From contig CANLBN010000005.1 of the NCBI GenBank assembly GCA_947488935.1, forward strand, positions 251,173 through 315,172: a DNA stretch of 64,000 bases. The letters run 5' to 3'. The notes under the pieces are model-generated. The model saw only the letters and a list, made by a program, of their open reading frames with translations. It had not been told where the DNA came from and did not search any database. How positions within the stretch are numbered: the stretch's first letter is position 1; every line of letters starts with the position of its first letter. This stretch comes from an uncultured Pseudomonadales bacterium. Lineage in GTDB: Bacteria > Pseudomonadota > Gammaproteobacteria > Pseudomonadales > Cellvibrionaceae. Of the stretch, positions 9,680 through 19,219 are shown piece by piece. Both the position numbers and the translations under genes were made by a program.

Positions 9680-10642
9680 TTATGTGACTAAATTACATGG
9701 CTCGCCTTTAAGGAAGCTCTCTATATTATCAACGACCATATCCGCTTGGCATTGTAGTGAGTCATCGCTACTCCAGGCAACATGAGGTGTTAATATAAAG
9801 TTTGTATGCTCATGCAGTGATAATAGTGGGTTGTCTTTGGCTATAGGTTCACTGCTCGCCACATCAAAACCTGCACCGGCAATGATGTTTTCTTTAAGCG
9901 CCGTGACTAAATCTTTCTCGTTGACCAAGCCTCCTCTTGCTGTATTGATGAGCAGAGTGTTTGGCTTCATTTTTTTAAATTCTTGCAAGGTTATCAAGTC
10001 TCTATTTTCCTCGCTCAAGGGGCAGTGGAGAGAGATAATGTCACTGCTTGCGATAAGCTCTTCAAAAGAGAGGTAGTTTGGCCTATTCGATGCTGCTTGG
10101 CCTTTTCTATCGGCAAACACGACGTTAAGTCCTAATGCACGACCCATTTGGGCTGTCGCTTGACCGAGGCTGCCACCACCAATAATACCTAATTGTGAGC
10201 CTTTTAAATCAAAGGTCTGGGATAGATAAGCATGAAAGTGGGGTGATTGAGTCCAGCCACCACTCATTGTGTGTTGGTGATAGCTGGGCAGGTGGCGGCG
10301 CAGGCTAAAAATCAAGGCAAATGTGTGTTCTGGTACCGAGGTTACCGAGTATCCCGGTGTATTACTCACACTAATCGACTGTGACTTGCAATGCTCGATA
10401 TCGACATTATTGAAACCTGTTGCAATAACCGCGATATGTTTAAGGGCGGGTAGTGCTGCGATAGTGGCTGCATCGAGTATGACTTTGTTGGTAATAACAA
10501 TATCTGCGTCAATACAGCGTTCTATAATATCCCCTGGCGTGGTTGCATCGTATTCAAGCCATTGGTGTGGCTCGTTGGGAGCTTTAAAGGAAATGTGCGC
10601 AGGTATAGAGCCTTTATCGAGAAATACAATTTTTGTCGCCAT
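9680..10642 (-). CDS. hprA: D-2-hydroxyacid dehydrogenase, glycerate dehydrogenase (HprA)-like
   Basis: NAD(P)-dependent D-2-hydroxyacid dehydrogenase of 320 residues, best matched to hydroxypyruvate/glycerate dehydrogenases. Seen are the Rossmann motif LGIIGGGSLGQA near residue 152, the catalytic Arg in INTARGGLVNE, the Glu in SSEPI and the catalytic His in LTPHVAW. Substrate choice (glyoxylate or hydroxypyruvate) cannot be settled from sequence. It lies 17 bases downstream of the 135-residue protein gene on the same strand, suggesting co-transcription. Confidence 0.85.
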   Translation of the reverse strand: MATKIVFLDKGSIPAHISFKAPNEPHQWLEYDATTPGDIIERCIDADIVITNKVILDAATIAALPALKHIAVIATGFNNVDIEHCKSQSISVSNTPGYSVTSVPEHTFALIFSLRRHLPSYHQHTMSGGWTQSPHFHAYLSQTFDLKGSQLGIIGGGSLGQATAQMGRALGLNVVFADRKGQAASNRPNYLSFEELIASSDIISLHCPLSEENRDLITLQEFKKMKPNTLLINTARGGLVNEKDLVTALKENIIAGAGFDVASSEPIAKDNPLLSLHEHTNFILTPHVAWSSDDSLQCQADMVVDNIESFLKGEPCNLVT

Positions 10643-10659
10643 CGTTTTTCCTTGTATCG

Positions 10660-11067
10660 TTATTGGTTTTGTTCTTTTAAAAATTGCTTGGCAACGGTAA
10701 TATCAAATTGACGACCTTGGCTTTCGGCAGCGTATCTTAACTCATCGAGTTGCTGGTAAAATTCAATTTCGTTGTCAGGCATAAAATGTAGGCAAGAGCC
10801 CCCAAAAAACCAGAGCAAATCCCTAGAAAGATGTATCAATAGGTGATTGTAGCCATTAATAATGCGCTCGACCAACCACTGGCCCTGTTCGCTCATTTCT
10901 TCGCAGTAGCTCTCGTAAGTGCATAATTTATCGAGAGTGCGAATAAACTGCTGGTCGTGCTCTGTTAGCTCGCTAAGGCTGATGTGATAAGGACGTTCTT
11001 TGCTGATATTTTCTTTAAATTGTCTGAGTAGATCTACATGGTGAGTAAAGTATTGCGTATAATGCAT
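10660..11067 (-). CDS. Conserved hypothetical protein, PA2817-like
   Basis: A 135-residue, mainly helical soluble protein without a signal peptide. The segment DLLWFFGGSCLHFMPD followed by EIEFYQQLDE resembles, from memory, the PA2817 family of uncharacterised pseudomonad proteins; this is family recall, not a search. It is the first gene of a probable two-gene unit with the hydroxyacid dehydrogenase. No function can be proposed. Confidence 0.65.
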   Translation of the reverse strand: MHYTQYFTHHVDLLRQFKENISKERPYHISLSELTEHDQQFIRTLDKLCTYESYCEEMSEQGQWLVERIINGYNHLLIHLSRDLLWFFGGSCLHFMPDNEIEFYQQLDELRYAAESQGRQFDITVAKQFLKEQNQ

Positions 11068-11225
11068 AAGCTTAGATAGTCTCTTTTAAATCTCATTCTT
11101 GAGTTTAGCTAATATTTGCCACGGCTATTGGGGTCACATTAGCCGTATGTACAGTGTGGCTATTAGTTTACCACTTCGATTAGTTTATTTCTTACGGTTC
11201 CTTAACAAAGGCTACGATAACAATT

Positions 11226-12146
11226 ATGACAACGGCATTATCTATAAGATCGCTTAAAAAAGTCTATAGCAATGGCTTTGAAGCGTTAAAGGGCATTAAT
11301 CTTGATGTTGAGGAGGGTGATTTTTTTGCCCTCTTAGGGCCAAATGGTGCAGGTAAGTCGACGACTATCAGTGTCATTTGCTCATTGGCGTTAAAGTCAG
11401 CCGGCTCGATTCGTATTTTTGAACACGATATCGATAATGATTTCTCGGCGGCTAAAAAATGTATCGGTATTGTTCCACAAGAGTTTAATTTTAATCAGTT
11501 CGAAAAAGTCTATGATATTGTCGCTAACCAAGGGGGCTACTTTGGCCTACCACGTGCGCTCAGTGAGCAACGTACTGAAAAATACCTAAAGCAACTAGGG
11601 CTTTGGGATAAACGCAATGATACCTCGCGTAGTTTGTCGGGTGGTATGAAGCGGCGTTTGATGATTGCACGTGCATTGATACACGAACCCAAACTATTAA
11701 TTTTAGACGAGCCAACAGCCGGTGTTGATATCGAATTAAGGCGCTCGATGTGGGCGTTTTTAAAAGAGATTAATGCTCAGGGTACAACGATTATTTTGAC
11801 GACGCATTATTTGGAAGAAGCCGAAAGCCTATGTCGTAATATTGCTATTATTGATAAGGGCGAAATCGTGGAACACACGAGTATTAAATCACTCTTGCAA
11901 AGGCTTGATAAAGAAACCCTAATTTTTGATTTAAAAAATGAACTGACAGCAACCCCGGTGTTTGAGAAATGTGAGTCGACGCTTATAGACAGCTTCACCC
12001 TAGAGGTTGTTGTCAGTAAAGAGCACTCTCTTAATTATGTATTTGGGTGTTTAAATGAGCAGGGTATTCAAGTGACGAGTATGCGCAATAAAAGTAACCG
12101 ACTTGAAGAATTATTTTTATCATTAGTAGAAAACGATAAAGGATAA
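11226..12146 (+). CDS. yadG: ABC exporter ATP-binding protein, YadG/DrrA-like
   Basis: Cytoplasmic ATPase subunit of an ABC-2 type exporter, 306 residues. Walker A is GPNGAGKST (near residue 38), the signature motif is LSGGMKRR, Walker B is LLILDEP and the switch His is in TTHYLEEAE. The C-terminal extension of about 80 residues is typical of the DrrA/YadG group. Its permease gene begins 6 bases after the stop. The E. coli YadGH substrate is not established. A second system of the same type lies at 26534-28272 in this window. Confidence 0.9.
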   Translation: MTTALSIRSLKKVYSNGFEALKGINLDVEEGDFFALLGPNGAGKSTTISVICSLALKSAGSIRIFEHDIDNDFSAAKKCIGIVPQEFNFNQFEKVYDIVANQGGYFGLPRALSEQRTEKYLKQLGLWDKRNDTSRSLSGGMKRRLMIARALIHEPKLLILDEPTAGVDIELRRSMWAFLKEINAQGTTIILTTHYLEEAESLCRNIAIIDKGEIVEHTSIKSLLQRLDKETLIFDLKNELTATPVFEKCESTLIDSFTLEVVVSKEHSLNYVFGCLNEQGIQVTSMRNKSNRLEELFLSLVENDKG

Positions 12147-12152
12147 TAAGTA

Positions 12153-12926
12153 ATGACATTGCAAGAACAATGGATCGCTCTTTCGACAATTATTCGTAAA
12201 GAGATCGTCCGATTTATGCGCATTTGGGTACAAACATTGATCCCACCTGTGATTACGGTCACCCTTTATTTTGTTATTTTTGGCAAGCTAATTGGTTCGC
12301 GTATTGGCGAAATGGGTGGTTTTAGTTACGTAGAGTTTGTGGTGCCAGGTTTGATTATGATGTCTATCATTACTAATTCTTACGGTAATGTGGTCAGTTC
12401 ATTCTTTAGCGTTAAGTTTCAAAAAAGTATCGAAGAAGTACTGGTATCGCCAACTCCCAACTACATTATTTTATTTGGCTATGTATTTGGTGGTGTTATA
12501 CGTGGCTTATTAGTCGGTATTATCGTCACTGCTGTATCATTATTTTTTACCACTCTGACGATCAATAATCTGCCGGTTACTATTGGTATTGTTATTTTAA
12601 CAGCGATTGTTTTTTCTTTAGCTGGTTTTTTTAATGCGCTATTTGCCCGTAACTTCGATGATATTTCTATTATCCCTACTTTTGTTTTAACGCCATTAAC
12701 GTATTTAGGTGGTGTATTTTATTCGATTAAACTGCTACCTGAGTTTTGGCAGGGAGTTTCGCAGCTTAATCCTGTCTTATATATGGTTAATGCGTTTCGC
12801 TATGGTATTTTAGGCACATCGGATATCAATGTAACCAGTGCTTTTATAGGTGTTATGGTTTTTATCGTTATACTCTCTAGTGCCTGCTTATATTTGCTGT
12901 CCCATGGTACACGCCTTCGTTCATAA
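12153..12926 (+). CDS. yadH: ABC-2 type permease, YadH-like
   Basis: Integral membrane partner of the preceding ATPase, 257 residues against 256 for E. coli YadH. Six hydrophobic segments are visible, and the ABC-2 hallmarks GSRIGEMGG, FVVPGLIMM, LTPLTYLGGVFY and LNPVLYMVNAFRYG are present. The first gives a polar amphipathic start typical of the family. Translation is likely coupled to the ATPase gene. queF follows after 30 bases and may share the transcript. Confidence 0.9.
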   Translation: MTLQEQWIALSTIIRKEIVRFMRIWVQTLIPPVITVTLYFVIFGKLIGSRIGEMGGFSYVEFVVPGLIMMSIITNSYGNVVSSFFSVKFQKSIEEVLVSPTPNYIILFGYVFGGVIRGLLVGIIVTAVSLFFTTLTINNLPVTIGIVILTAIVFSLAGFFNALFARNFDDISIIPTFVLTPLTYLGGVFYSIKLLPEFWQGVSQLNPVLYMVNAFRYGILGTSDINVTSAFIGVMVFIVILSSACLYLLSHGTRLRS

Positions 12927-12956
12927 CATTGTTCTATTTGTATGTAAAATTGACCC

Positions 12957-13892
12957 ATGACAATATCTAATAACTCTGATTCTTCTTTACTTTTAGGAAA
13001 GGAGACTGTCTATAAAAATAAATACGATGCGAATCTGTTGTATCCGATTGCGCGTTTAAATACACGACAAGCCCTTCTAGAAAGCGGCTCGCTCCCTTTT
13101 GAAGGGATTGATGTTTGGACAGCTTACGAAGTCTCTTGGTTAAATGCTCAAGGTAAGCCACAATTAAGGCTCGCAGAATTTACCTTTAGCCATAATACGA
13201 CGAACATTGTTGAATCAAAATCCTTCAAGCTCTATCTAAACTCTTTTAACCAAACAAAATTTGCCTCAGAAGATGAAGTAAAGCGCACCATGCTGAAAGA
13301 TTTAACGCAAGCCGCTGATGGTGAGGTTAGCGTATCGTTTTATGGTTTAGATAGTACAGGTGAGCTAGTCATTGATGAACTTCCGGGGTACTGTATCGAC
13401 GAATACAATATTCACGTTGAGCATTATCATCCCGAACCATCGCTGTTATTGTCAGCTGATTTTCCAGAGAATAATGCGTTGAGTGAAGCAGAGCAGGGTC
13501 ATGGTGTGCTGGGTAAGAAGGCTAACAAGATCGACGGACTCGGGGATATTGTTAGCAATGAACTACTTTATAGTCATTTATTAAAAACAAACTGCCCCGT
13601 TACTAATCAGCCTGATTGGGCGACAATTTTTATTGCCTACTCGGGCAAAAAAATACACCCCGAAAATTTATTGTCCTATCTTATCTCTTTTAGGGAACAT
13701 CAGGATTTTCACGAAAATTGTGTTGAGCAGATATTTATAGATATACAGCAAAAATGTCAGCCGAGTAGCTTAGCTGTATATGCACGTTACACGCGTAGAG
13801 GTGGCTTGGATATTAACCCTTTACGTTGCTCGCTTGATAACTCATTCGGGCAATTGTTCGGTGGCTTACGATTGCGTACTCGACGACAATAA
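12957..13892 (+). CDS. queF: NADPH-dependent 7-cyano-7-deazaguanine reductase QueF
   Basis: Reduces preQ0 to preQ1 in queuosine biosynthesis. It is the long, two-lobed E. coli type: the QueF motif ESKSFKLYLNSFNQ is at 86-99, the catalytic Cys213 is in TNCPVTNQPDW with Asp220, and the end reads YARYTRRGGLDINP. At 311 residues it exceeds the E. coli enzyme (282); the extra length is an N-terminal tail plus about 18 residues inserted before the catalytic loop (roughly residues 172-196). Its stop lies only ten bases from the convergent cyclase gene. Confidence 0.93.
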   Translation: MTISNNSDSSLLLGKETVYKNKYDANLLYPIARLNTRQALLESGSLPFEGIDVWTAYEVSWLNAQGKPQLRLAEFTFSHNTTNIVESKSFKLYLNSFNQTKFASEDEVKRTMLKDLTQAADGEVSVSFYGLDSTGELVIDELPGYCIDEYNIHVEHYHPEPSLLLSADFPENNALSEAEQGHGVLGKKANKIDGLGDIVSNELLYSHLLKTNCPVTNQPDWATIFIAYSGKKIHPENLLSYLISFREHQDFHENCVEQIFIDIQQKCQPSSLAVYARYTRRGGLDINPLRCSLDNSFGQLFGGLRLRTRRQ

Positions 13893-13902
13893 AAAGAGTA
13901 TT

Positions 13903-15294
13903 TTAGCGAATGTCTTTTTTGTGTAGTGTTTTTGCAGCAGAGACTAACTTATTAATCACTTGTTCTTTTTCGTAATTTTTTATTTTTTCTAAATCTAAAT
14001 GCATTGAAAAACCTTCCATGCTTTCTGAGAGGTAGCTCTGCTTGCCAGCCAAATTTTTACGAAGGTTAATAACTTGATACACCTGAATCGGGTAGGAAAA
14101 CCCCTTGGCTTTAATTTGGCCTTTATCTCGGCATAAAATAACATCTTTAATCAGCGACCAGGTTTCATGAGATACTAAAATATCACCAGGCTTGCCTGCC
14201 GATTCTAAGCGACTAGCTAGGTTAACACTGGCTCCCAGCGCTGTATAATCGAGGGTCTTATCGGTGCCAAAAGTACCTACGGTACAATAACCCGAATTTA
14301 TACCAATACGTATCTGTAGCGGCTTTTTAATACCTAACTCGGACCAATGTACTTGTAGCTCCTGCATGCGTTTGCTCATTTCTAATGCCATAGCAACACA
14401 TTGGACGGCATCCTTTTTGATCCCTTGACTTGTTTCTGAGTCGTCACCAAATAAGACCATAATGGCATCACCCATAAATTTATCGATCGTGCCATTAAAT
14501 TGGTTGGCGACTTTGCTCATTTCCGATAGATAATTGTTGAGTAATTCGGCTAATGTCTCTGCTTCTAATTCTTCACTGAGCTCCGTAAACCCTACAATAT
14601 CCGAAAAAAACACCGTGATACGTTTACGTTCAGTGACAATATCTTGATTCTGGTCGCGAATCATAGATGTCACGGGTCTGGGAATATAGTGCGATAATTT
14701 ATAAATTTGAGAACGCAAAGTGTCACTTTCTTCTTGGTGTGCTTTGTTAGCGAGTCGTAGTTGCCGGAAAAAGCGATAGGAGTAGGCACCGTATACCGAT
14801 AGGTATGCAAAAGTACTAATGAGTACTATATTGTTTAATGTCTGGTTGGGCGCTAGATTAATACTTTGATTACCCAGTAAGAAAAAGCCTACAACAAGGC
14901 CTAATATAATACCTGTGTTTACTTCAAAGGCTTGCTTAAGGCCACCTTGGGATAGGGCATTAAATTGTAATAGAGTCACTAATAGTATGCTTGGCCAGGG
15001 TGGGTATTCAAGTTCGCTAATGGCAAGGGCAATGATGAAGCCATCTAGGAGAGCAAGCCAAGTCGATTTAGAAGGATAATGGGCTTGCCTGAGAAGAGAA
15101 AACCAGTAAGTGAAGGCACAATATACCATTATGATACCGGCAATACTTAAGGTTTCTATATGCATGTGTTTGTCGGTCATATCTTTACCGATGAGCGCAG
15201 CACTTGCACAAAAGCCCAGTAAAACACGAAAATAGTATTGATACCGGGGGAGTAACTCTTTGACAGACTTATCTTCAGCTACTGGGTAAAGCAT
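13903..15294 (-). CDS. Membrane-anchored class III adenylate cyclase
   Basis: The N-terminal 175 residues hold about five or six hydrophobic segments, compatible with a MASE2-like sensor domain as in Pseudomonas CyaB, and residues 220-415 form a class III cyclase domain. Metal-binding Asp232 (FFSDIVGF) and Asp276 (KFMGDAI) are present. Lys272 and Asp349 (LDYTALG) are the adenine-selecting pair, and Asn358 and Arg362 (SVNLASR) the transition-state residues. It therefore should be active and make cAMP. An oxygen- or bicarbonate-type cue is not evident. It is divergent from the AEC transporter gene. Confidence 0.87.
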   Translation of the reverse strand: MLYPVAEDKSVKELLPRYQYYFRVLLGFCASAALIGKDMTDKHMHIETLSIAGIIMVYCAFTYWFSLLRQAHYPSKSTWLALLDGFIIALAISELEYPPWPSILLVTLLQFNALSQGGLKQAFEVNTGIILGLVVGFFLLGNQSINLAPNQTLNNIVLISTFAYLSVYGAYSYRFFRQLRLANKAHQEESDTLRSQIYKLSHYIPRPVTSMIRDQNQDIVTERKRITVFFSDIVGFTELSEELEAETLAELLNNYLSEMSKVANQFNGTIDKFMGDAIMVLFGDDSETSQGIKKDAVQCVAMALEMSKRMQELQVHWSELGIKKPLQIRIGINSGYCTVGTFGTDKTLDYTALGASVNLASRLESAGKPGDILVSHETWSLIKDVILCRDKGQIKAKGFSYPIQVYQVINLRKNLAGKQSYLSESMEGFSMHLDLEKIKNYEKEQVINKLVSAAKTLHKKDIR

Positions 15295-15503
15295 AATCGA
15301 CCAAGTTTATTATTAGATGTATTCATTTATTGGATATATGGCTATGTTAACACGTTCACATTAATATATTTAGCTTATCCCTCCCTCTTGCTAGCCTACA
15401 CATAGGCATTCTCGTGAATCCTGTATATGCCCTAAGTGCATGGCTAATGGTATATAGCTTTTGATTAATAGTTGTTTGTCGTATAAGCTCGCAGCACTCG
15501 TTA

Positions 15504-16457
15504 TTGTCACCCATTTTTGTCTTATATGGATCCCTGCGTTTGGCTATTATTTTAGCGATTATCCCTGTTTTTCTGATTATTTTTTGCGGGTTTTTCTGCG
15601 CGCGTTATCAGTTTGTAAGTTCTGATTTTTGGCGTGGAGCAGAAAAGGTCACCTATTTTTTACTATTTCCTGCGTTATTAGTGAGTAAAATAGCCGTTGC
15701 TGATTTAAGCCAGCTAGATATTGTTAGTTCAGCGATACTCATTATACTACTCTATTTGATTTTGACGGCCTTGCTCGTGGCCCTGCAAGCCTTTATCGGC
15801 TTTCCACCGTTTAAATTTACCTCTATATATCAAGGCGGTATTCGCCTAAACACTTATATCGGTTTATCACTTGTTATTGCATTGTTTGGCCCGGATGGAT
15901 TAGTGGTCGCTATCATGTTATTGACGTTAATGATTCCCGCGTTAAATATTTTATGTGTCTTGGTTTTAGAGTTATACCATCAGCAGGGCGATAGCCATAA
16001 AAAAATCGCTAAGCGTGTGATTAAGTCAATTGTTAATAACCCATTAATTTTAGGTTGTGTGGCGGGCGTTATTATTAATCTGTTTTTGCCTATACCTGCT
16101 GTTTTTCTAGAGACACTTGATATATTCTCTAAGGCAACATTACCCTTGGGCCTATTAACCGTTGGAGCTGCACTTAATTTACGTTCTATTTCGGCCTCAC
16201 TTAAGCCGATAGTTGTTTCCAGTGTCGCTAAGTTTTTAGTATTACCCATTATTGCAGTCATCTTGTGTTATCTATTGGGTATAGATACGTTGACAAGGAA
16301 TGTACTGGTATTACTCACCTTGCTACCCACTGCATCAGCCTCCTACATTTTAGCGAGGCAGTTAGGTGGCGACTATGAATTAATGGCAACTATTATTACA
16401 TTGCAAACATTATTGGCGGGACTGATGATGCCACTGATGCTAATTATTTTGGTATGA
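15504..16457 (+). CDS. AEC (auxin efflux carrier) family transporter
   Basis: Ten-helix membrane carrier of 317 residues with the AEC/BASS-like arrangement of two five-helix halves, each carrying a proline-broken segment (VIALFGPDG, LLTLLPTASASYILARQLGG). These carriers move organic acids or related anions; the substrate is unknown. The start is uncertain: the frame opens at a TTG (15504) and another TTG occurs at 15540, with no good ribosome site before either. A paralogue is encoded at 62926-63858. Confidence 0.8.
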   Translation: MSPIFVLYGSLRLAIILAIIPVFLIIFCGFFCARYQFVSSDFWRGAEKVTYFLLFPALLVSKIAVADLSQLDIVSSAILIILLYLILTALLVALQAFIGFPPFKFTSIYQGGIRLNTYIGLSLVIALFGPDGLVVAIMLLTLMIPALNILCVLVLELYHQQGDSHKKIAKRVIKSIVNNPLILGCVAGVIINLFLPIPAVFLETLDIFSKATLPLGLLTVGAALNLRSISASLKPIVVSSVAKFLVLPIIAVILCYLLGIDTLTRNVLVLLTLLPTASASYILARQLGGDYELMATIITLQTLLAGLMMPLMLIILV

Positions 16458-16545
16458 ATACTTTCAATACCTCAGGCACTAATTTAATCGCTGGTAATGT
16501 ATTTTTATCAGCTGCTACCCTCACATTTTGGTTAAAGATAAATTT

Positions 16546-17886
16546 ATGAGTTTCGATACGTTAGGGCTTTCAGAGCCACTAGTAAAAGCAGTACTGAGGA
16601 AAGGTTACGATAAACCGTCGCCTATCCAACAACAAGCGATCCCGGCTATTCTTAAAGGTGCTGATGTCATGGCAGCGGCGCAAACAGGTACCGGTAAAAC
16701 AGCCGGCTTTACCTTGCCGTTGCTGCAGCGTTTAGCCGATGGTGAGAGTGCAAAAGCCAATCAAGCGCGCGCATTGATACTGACGCCAACGCGTGAGCTA
16801 GCTGCACAGGTGGCTAAAAGCGTAGAAGATTATGGACAGCATTTAGCCCTACGCTCGACGGTTGTCTTTGGTGGTGTAAAGATCAACCCACAATTGATGG
16901 CGCTTAGAAAGGGTGCCGACATACTAGTAGCAACACCTGGGCGACTACTCGACCTCTACCAGCAAAATGCCGTTAAATTTACAGAGCTTGAAGTACTGGT
17001 ATTAGATGAAGCGGACCGTATGCTCGATATGGGGTTTATTCACGATATTCGACGAATATTAAAACTATTACCTGCAAAGCGCCAAAACCTATTATTTTCG
17101 GCTACGTTTTCGAAAGACATACGCGAGCTTGCAAAAGGCTTTGTTAATAACCCAGTAGAGATTTCAGTCAGCCCACCTAATACGACCGCAAATACTGTTA
17201 AACAGTGGATACACCCTGTCGATAAAAAACAAAAACCCGCATTACTTAGGCATCTTATCCATAGCCATCAATGGCAACAAGTTTTAGTATTTTCTCGCAC
17301 CAAACACGGTGCAAATAAACTGGTTAAGCAGCTCAATGCTGACAATATTACCGCGCTGGCGATACATGGTAATAAAAGCCAAGGTGCTCGTACTAAGGCA
17401 TTGGCTGAGTTTAAAGCAAGCAGTGTGCGTGTGTTAGTGGCTACCGACATTGCTGCCAGAGGCCTAGATATTAATGAATTACCACAAGTGGTTAATTTTG
17501 ATTTACCCAATGTGGCTGAGGATTATGTACATCGTATTGGTCGGACGGGTAGAGCGGGTTCTAAAGGGCAGGCAGTATCACTTGTCAGTGCCGACGAATT
17601 TAAAGAGCTAAATGGTATAGAGCGATTAATAAAAAAACTCTTGCCAAGGGAATATGTGGATGACTTTCATCCAGAGCATGATGTGCCAGAGTCGCGCTTA
17701 GATCACAGACCAATTAAACCTAAAAAGCCAAAATCCTATTCTCAAAAGGATGGCGATAAAAGGCCTAATAATAGAAGGGCTTCGACTAAACGAGCCAATC
17801 CCAAGAGCAACACTACTAACAGTAGTAGCCATAGAAAAAATAGAAATACAGTGTCTTCACAAAATAAAGGTGCTTCTAAAAAATAG
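16546..17886 (+). CDS. rhlE: DEAD-box RNA helicase, RhlE-like
   Basis: ATP-dependent RNA helicase of 446 residues. Motifs in order are the Q motif ([14 protein letters not shown]), [32 protein letters not shown] and HRIGRTGR. The C-terminal 80 residues are basic and low-complexity (Lys, Ser, Asn rich), as in RhlE tails that bind RNA. The ATG at 16546 gives the usual [12 protein letters not shown] start; a TTG at 16528 in frame is less likely. RhlE acts in ribosome assembly and mRNA turnover. Confidence 0.9.
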   Translation: MSFDTLGLSEPLVKAVLRKGYDKPSPIQQQAIPAILKGADVMAAAQTGTGKTAGFTLPLLQRLADGESAKANQARALILTPTRELAAQVAKSVEDYGQHLALRSTVVFGGVKINPQLMALRKGADILVATPGRLLDLYQQNAVKFTELEVLVLDEADRMLDMGFIHDIRRILKLLPAKRQNLLFSATFSKDIRELAKGFVNNPVEISVSPPNTTANTVKQWIHPVDKKQKPALLRHLIHSHQWQQVLVFSRTKHGANKLVKQLNADNITALAIHGNKSQGARTKALAEFKASSVRVLVATDIAARGLDINELPQVVNFDLPNVAEDYVHRIGRTGRAGSKGQAVSLVSADEFKELNGIERLIKKLLPREYVDDFHPEHDVPESRLDHRPIKPKKPKSYSQKDGDKRPNNRRASTKRANPKSNTTNSSSHRKNRNTVSSQNKGASKK

Positions 17887-17926
17887 ATCTCATAGACTCC
17901 TTATTATAACCATTGCTGGGTGATAC

Positions 17927-18400
17927 TTGAAAAAAATAGCCATATTTGTCGATGTGCAAAATATTTATTACACAACACGAGATACCTTTAAACGTCAGTT
18001 TAACTATCGTGAATTTTGGCGGCGAATAAGTAAGGATGGCGATATTGTTACGGCTAATGCCTATGCCATTGGCCGTGCTGACGACCAACAAATTAAATTT
18101 CAAGATGCGCTCAAACATATTGGCTTTAATGTTAAGTTAAAACCTTACATACAGCGTAGCGATGGTTCGGCAAAAGGTGATTGGGATGTAGGTATTACAC
18201 TCGATGTTATCGAAGTCGCACCAGAAGTCGATCATGTTGTTTTATTATCGGGCGATGGCGATTTTGATTTGCTAGTAGAAAAAGTAAAAAATAAGTATGG
18301 GCTGACGGTTGATGTATATGGTGTTAAAGCATTAACAGCGGGCTCCTTGATTAATTGCGCCAGTTGTTATTATCCCATTACAGAAAATATGTTGTTATAA
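17927..18400 (+). CDS. NYN-domain (LabA/DUF88-type) protein
   Basis: A 157-residue PIN-like NYN domain. The acidic residues expected for metal-dependent RNase activity are visible: Asp in IFVDVQNIY at the N-terminus, Asp in KGDWDVGITLD and the GDGDFDLLVE cluster near residue 107. The start is a TTG at 17927, placing the first strand (MKKIAIFVD) where family members begin. The gene is followed 43 bases later by an unknown 210-residue protein gene, probably in the same operon. RNA substrates are unknown. Confidence 0.85.
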   Translation: MKKIAIFVDVQNIYYTTRDTFKRQFNYREFWRRISKDGDIVTANAYAIGRADDQQIKFQDALKHIGFNVKLKPYIQRSDGSAKGDWDVGITLDVIEVAPEVDHVVLLSGDGDFDLLVEKVKNKYGLTVDVYGVKALTAGSLINCASCYYPITENMLL

Positions 18401-18443
18401 ACCGTTAAATTAAAGTGCTAGCAACGAGAGTTAGGTGGTTTTA

Positions 18444-19076
18444 GTGAAGATAATATTAGATACCGAAAAATTAAAAAAACTAGAATTAGACTTTTTGATG
18501 CGGTTCCCGCAAGGTTTTGCCGATCCAGAGATGTTGGCTATTACCAAAAAACACAATTTTAATCGGATGGTTGAATTTACTCAGGCTGCATTTGATAAGG
18601 TGGCTTGCTCAAATATACATGTCACTGCCGATAATATGGTCAAAGTAGTTAGCCGCTCATCGATGGTGTCAATGTTCGAGAAGCCAAAATTTCGTGATTT
18701 TGTCAAAAATCTAAACGAGTATGATAAAGCATTTTTAGTAGAGGCTTTGGTCAATATGCTGCACGGGAAAGAGCAGCTAGGTTTTGAGGCAATGGTAGAT
18801 ATTTTGCGAGTAGAAAAGCTTGCTAAGTGGAGCTTGGTAAGTATTATCCCGGCTTATTATGCACCTAAAAAACAAGTGTTCGTAAAGCCAACAACAGCCA
18901 AAAATATTTTAAAATATTTTGAGTTAGAGGACCCCATATACAAGCCCGCGCCAACATGGGATTTTTACAAAAAATACCGAAAATTAATAATAGAGGGTAA
19001 ATCTAAAGTTGATAAAAGCTTATCTCCATCAAATGCGGCCTTTACCGGCTTTTTAATGATGACAGTTGATAAATAA
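18444..19076 (+). CDS. Hypothetical protein downstream of NYN gene
   Basis: I do not recognise this protein. It has 210 residues from a GTG at 18444, chosen because AGGTGG lies at 18433-18438; a GTG at 18435 is in frame as well. It is predicted soluble, helical in its middle third, basic towards the C-terminus and without a signal peptide or clear motif. Its position just behind the NYN-domain gene suggests that the two act together, perhaps on RNA, but that is inference only. Confidence 0.7.
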   Translation: MKIILDTEKLKKLELDFLMRFPQGFADPEMLAITKKHNFNRMVEFTQAAFDKVACSNIHVTADNMVKVVSRSSMVSMFEKPKFRDFVKNLNEYDKAFLVEALVNMLHGKEQLGFEAMVDILRVEKLAKWSLVSIIPAYYAPKKQVFVKPTTAKNILKYFELEDPIYKPAPTWDFYKKYRKLIIEGKSKVDKSLSPSNAAFTGFLMMTVDK

Positions 19077-19219
19077 TACTAGGTAACATTTTTTTGTGAC
19101 ACTTTTATTAAATTTTTGGTGAATGACTAATAAATTCTTTTAACTAAGGTCTTTTTTAGCTATAAGTAAAGTAACTGGCTTTATTTATGGATGCTTATTT
19201 ATAAAAAGAGGCGTTTGGC

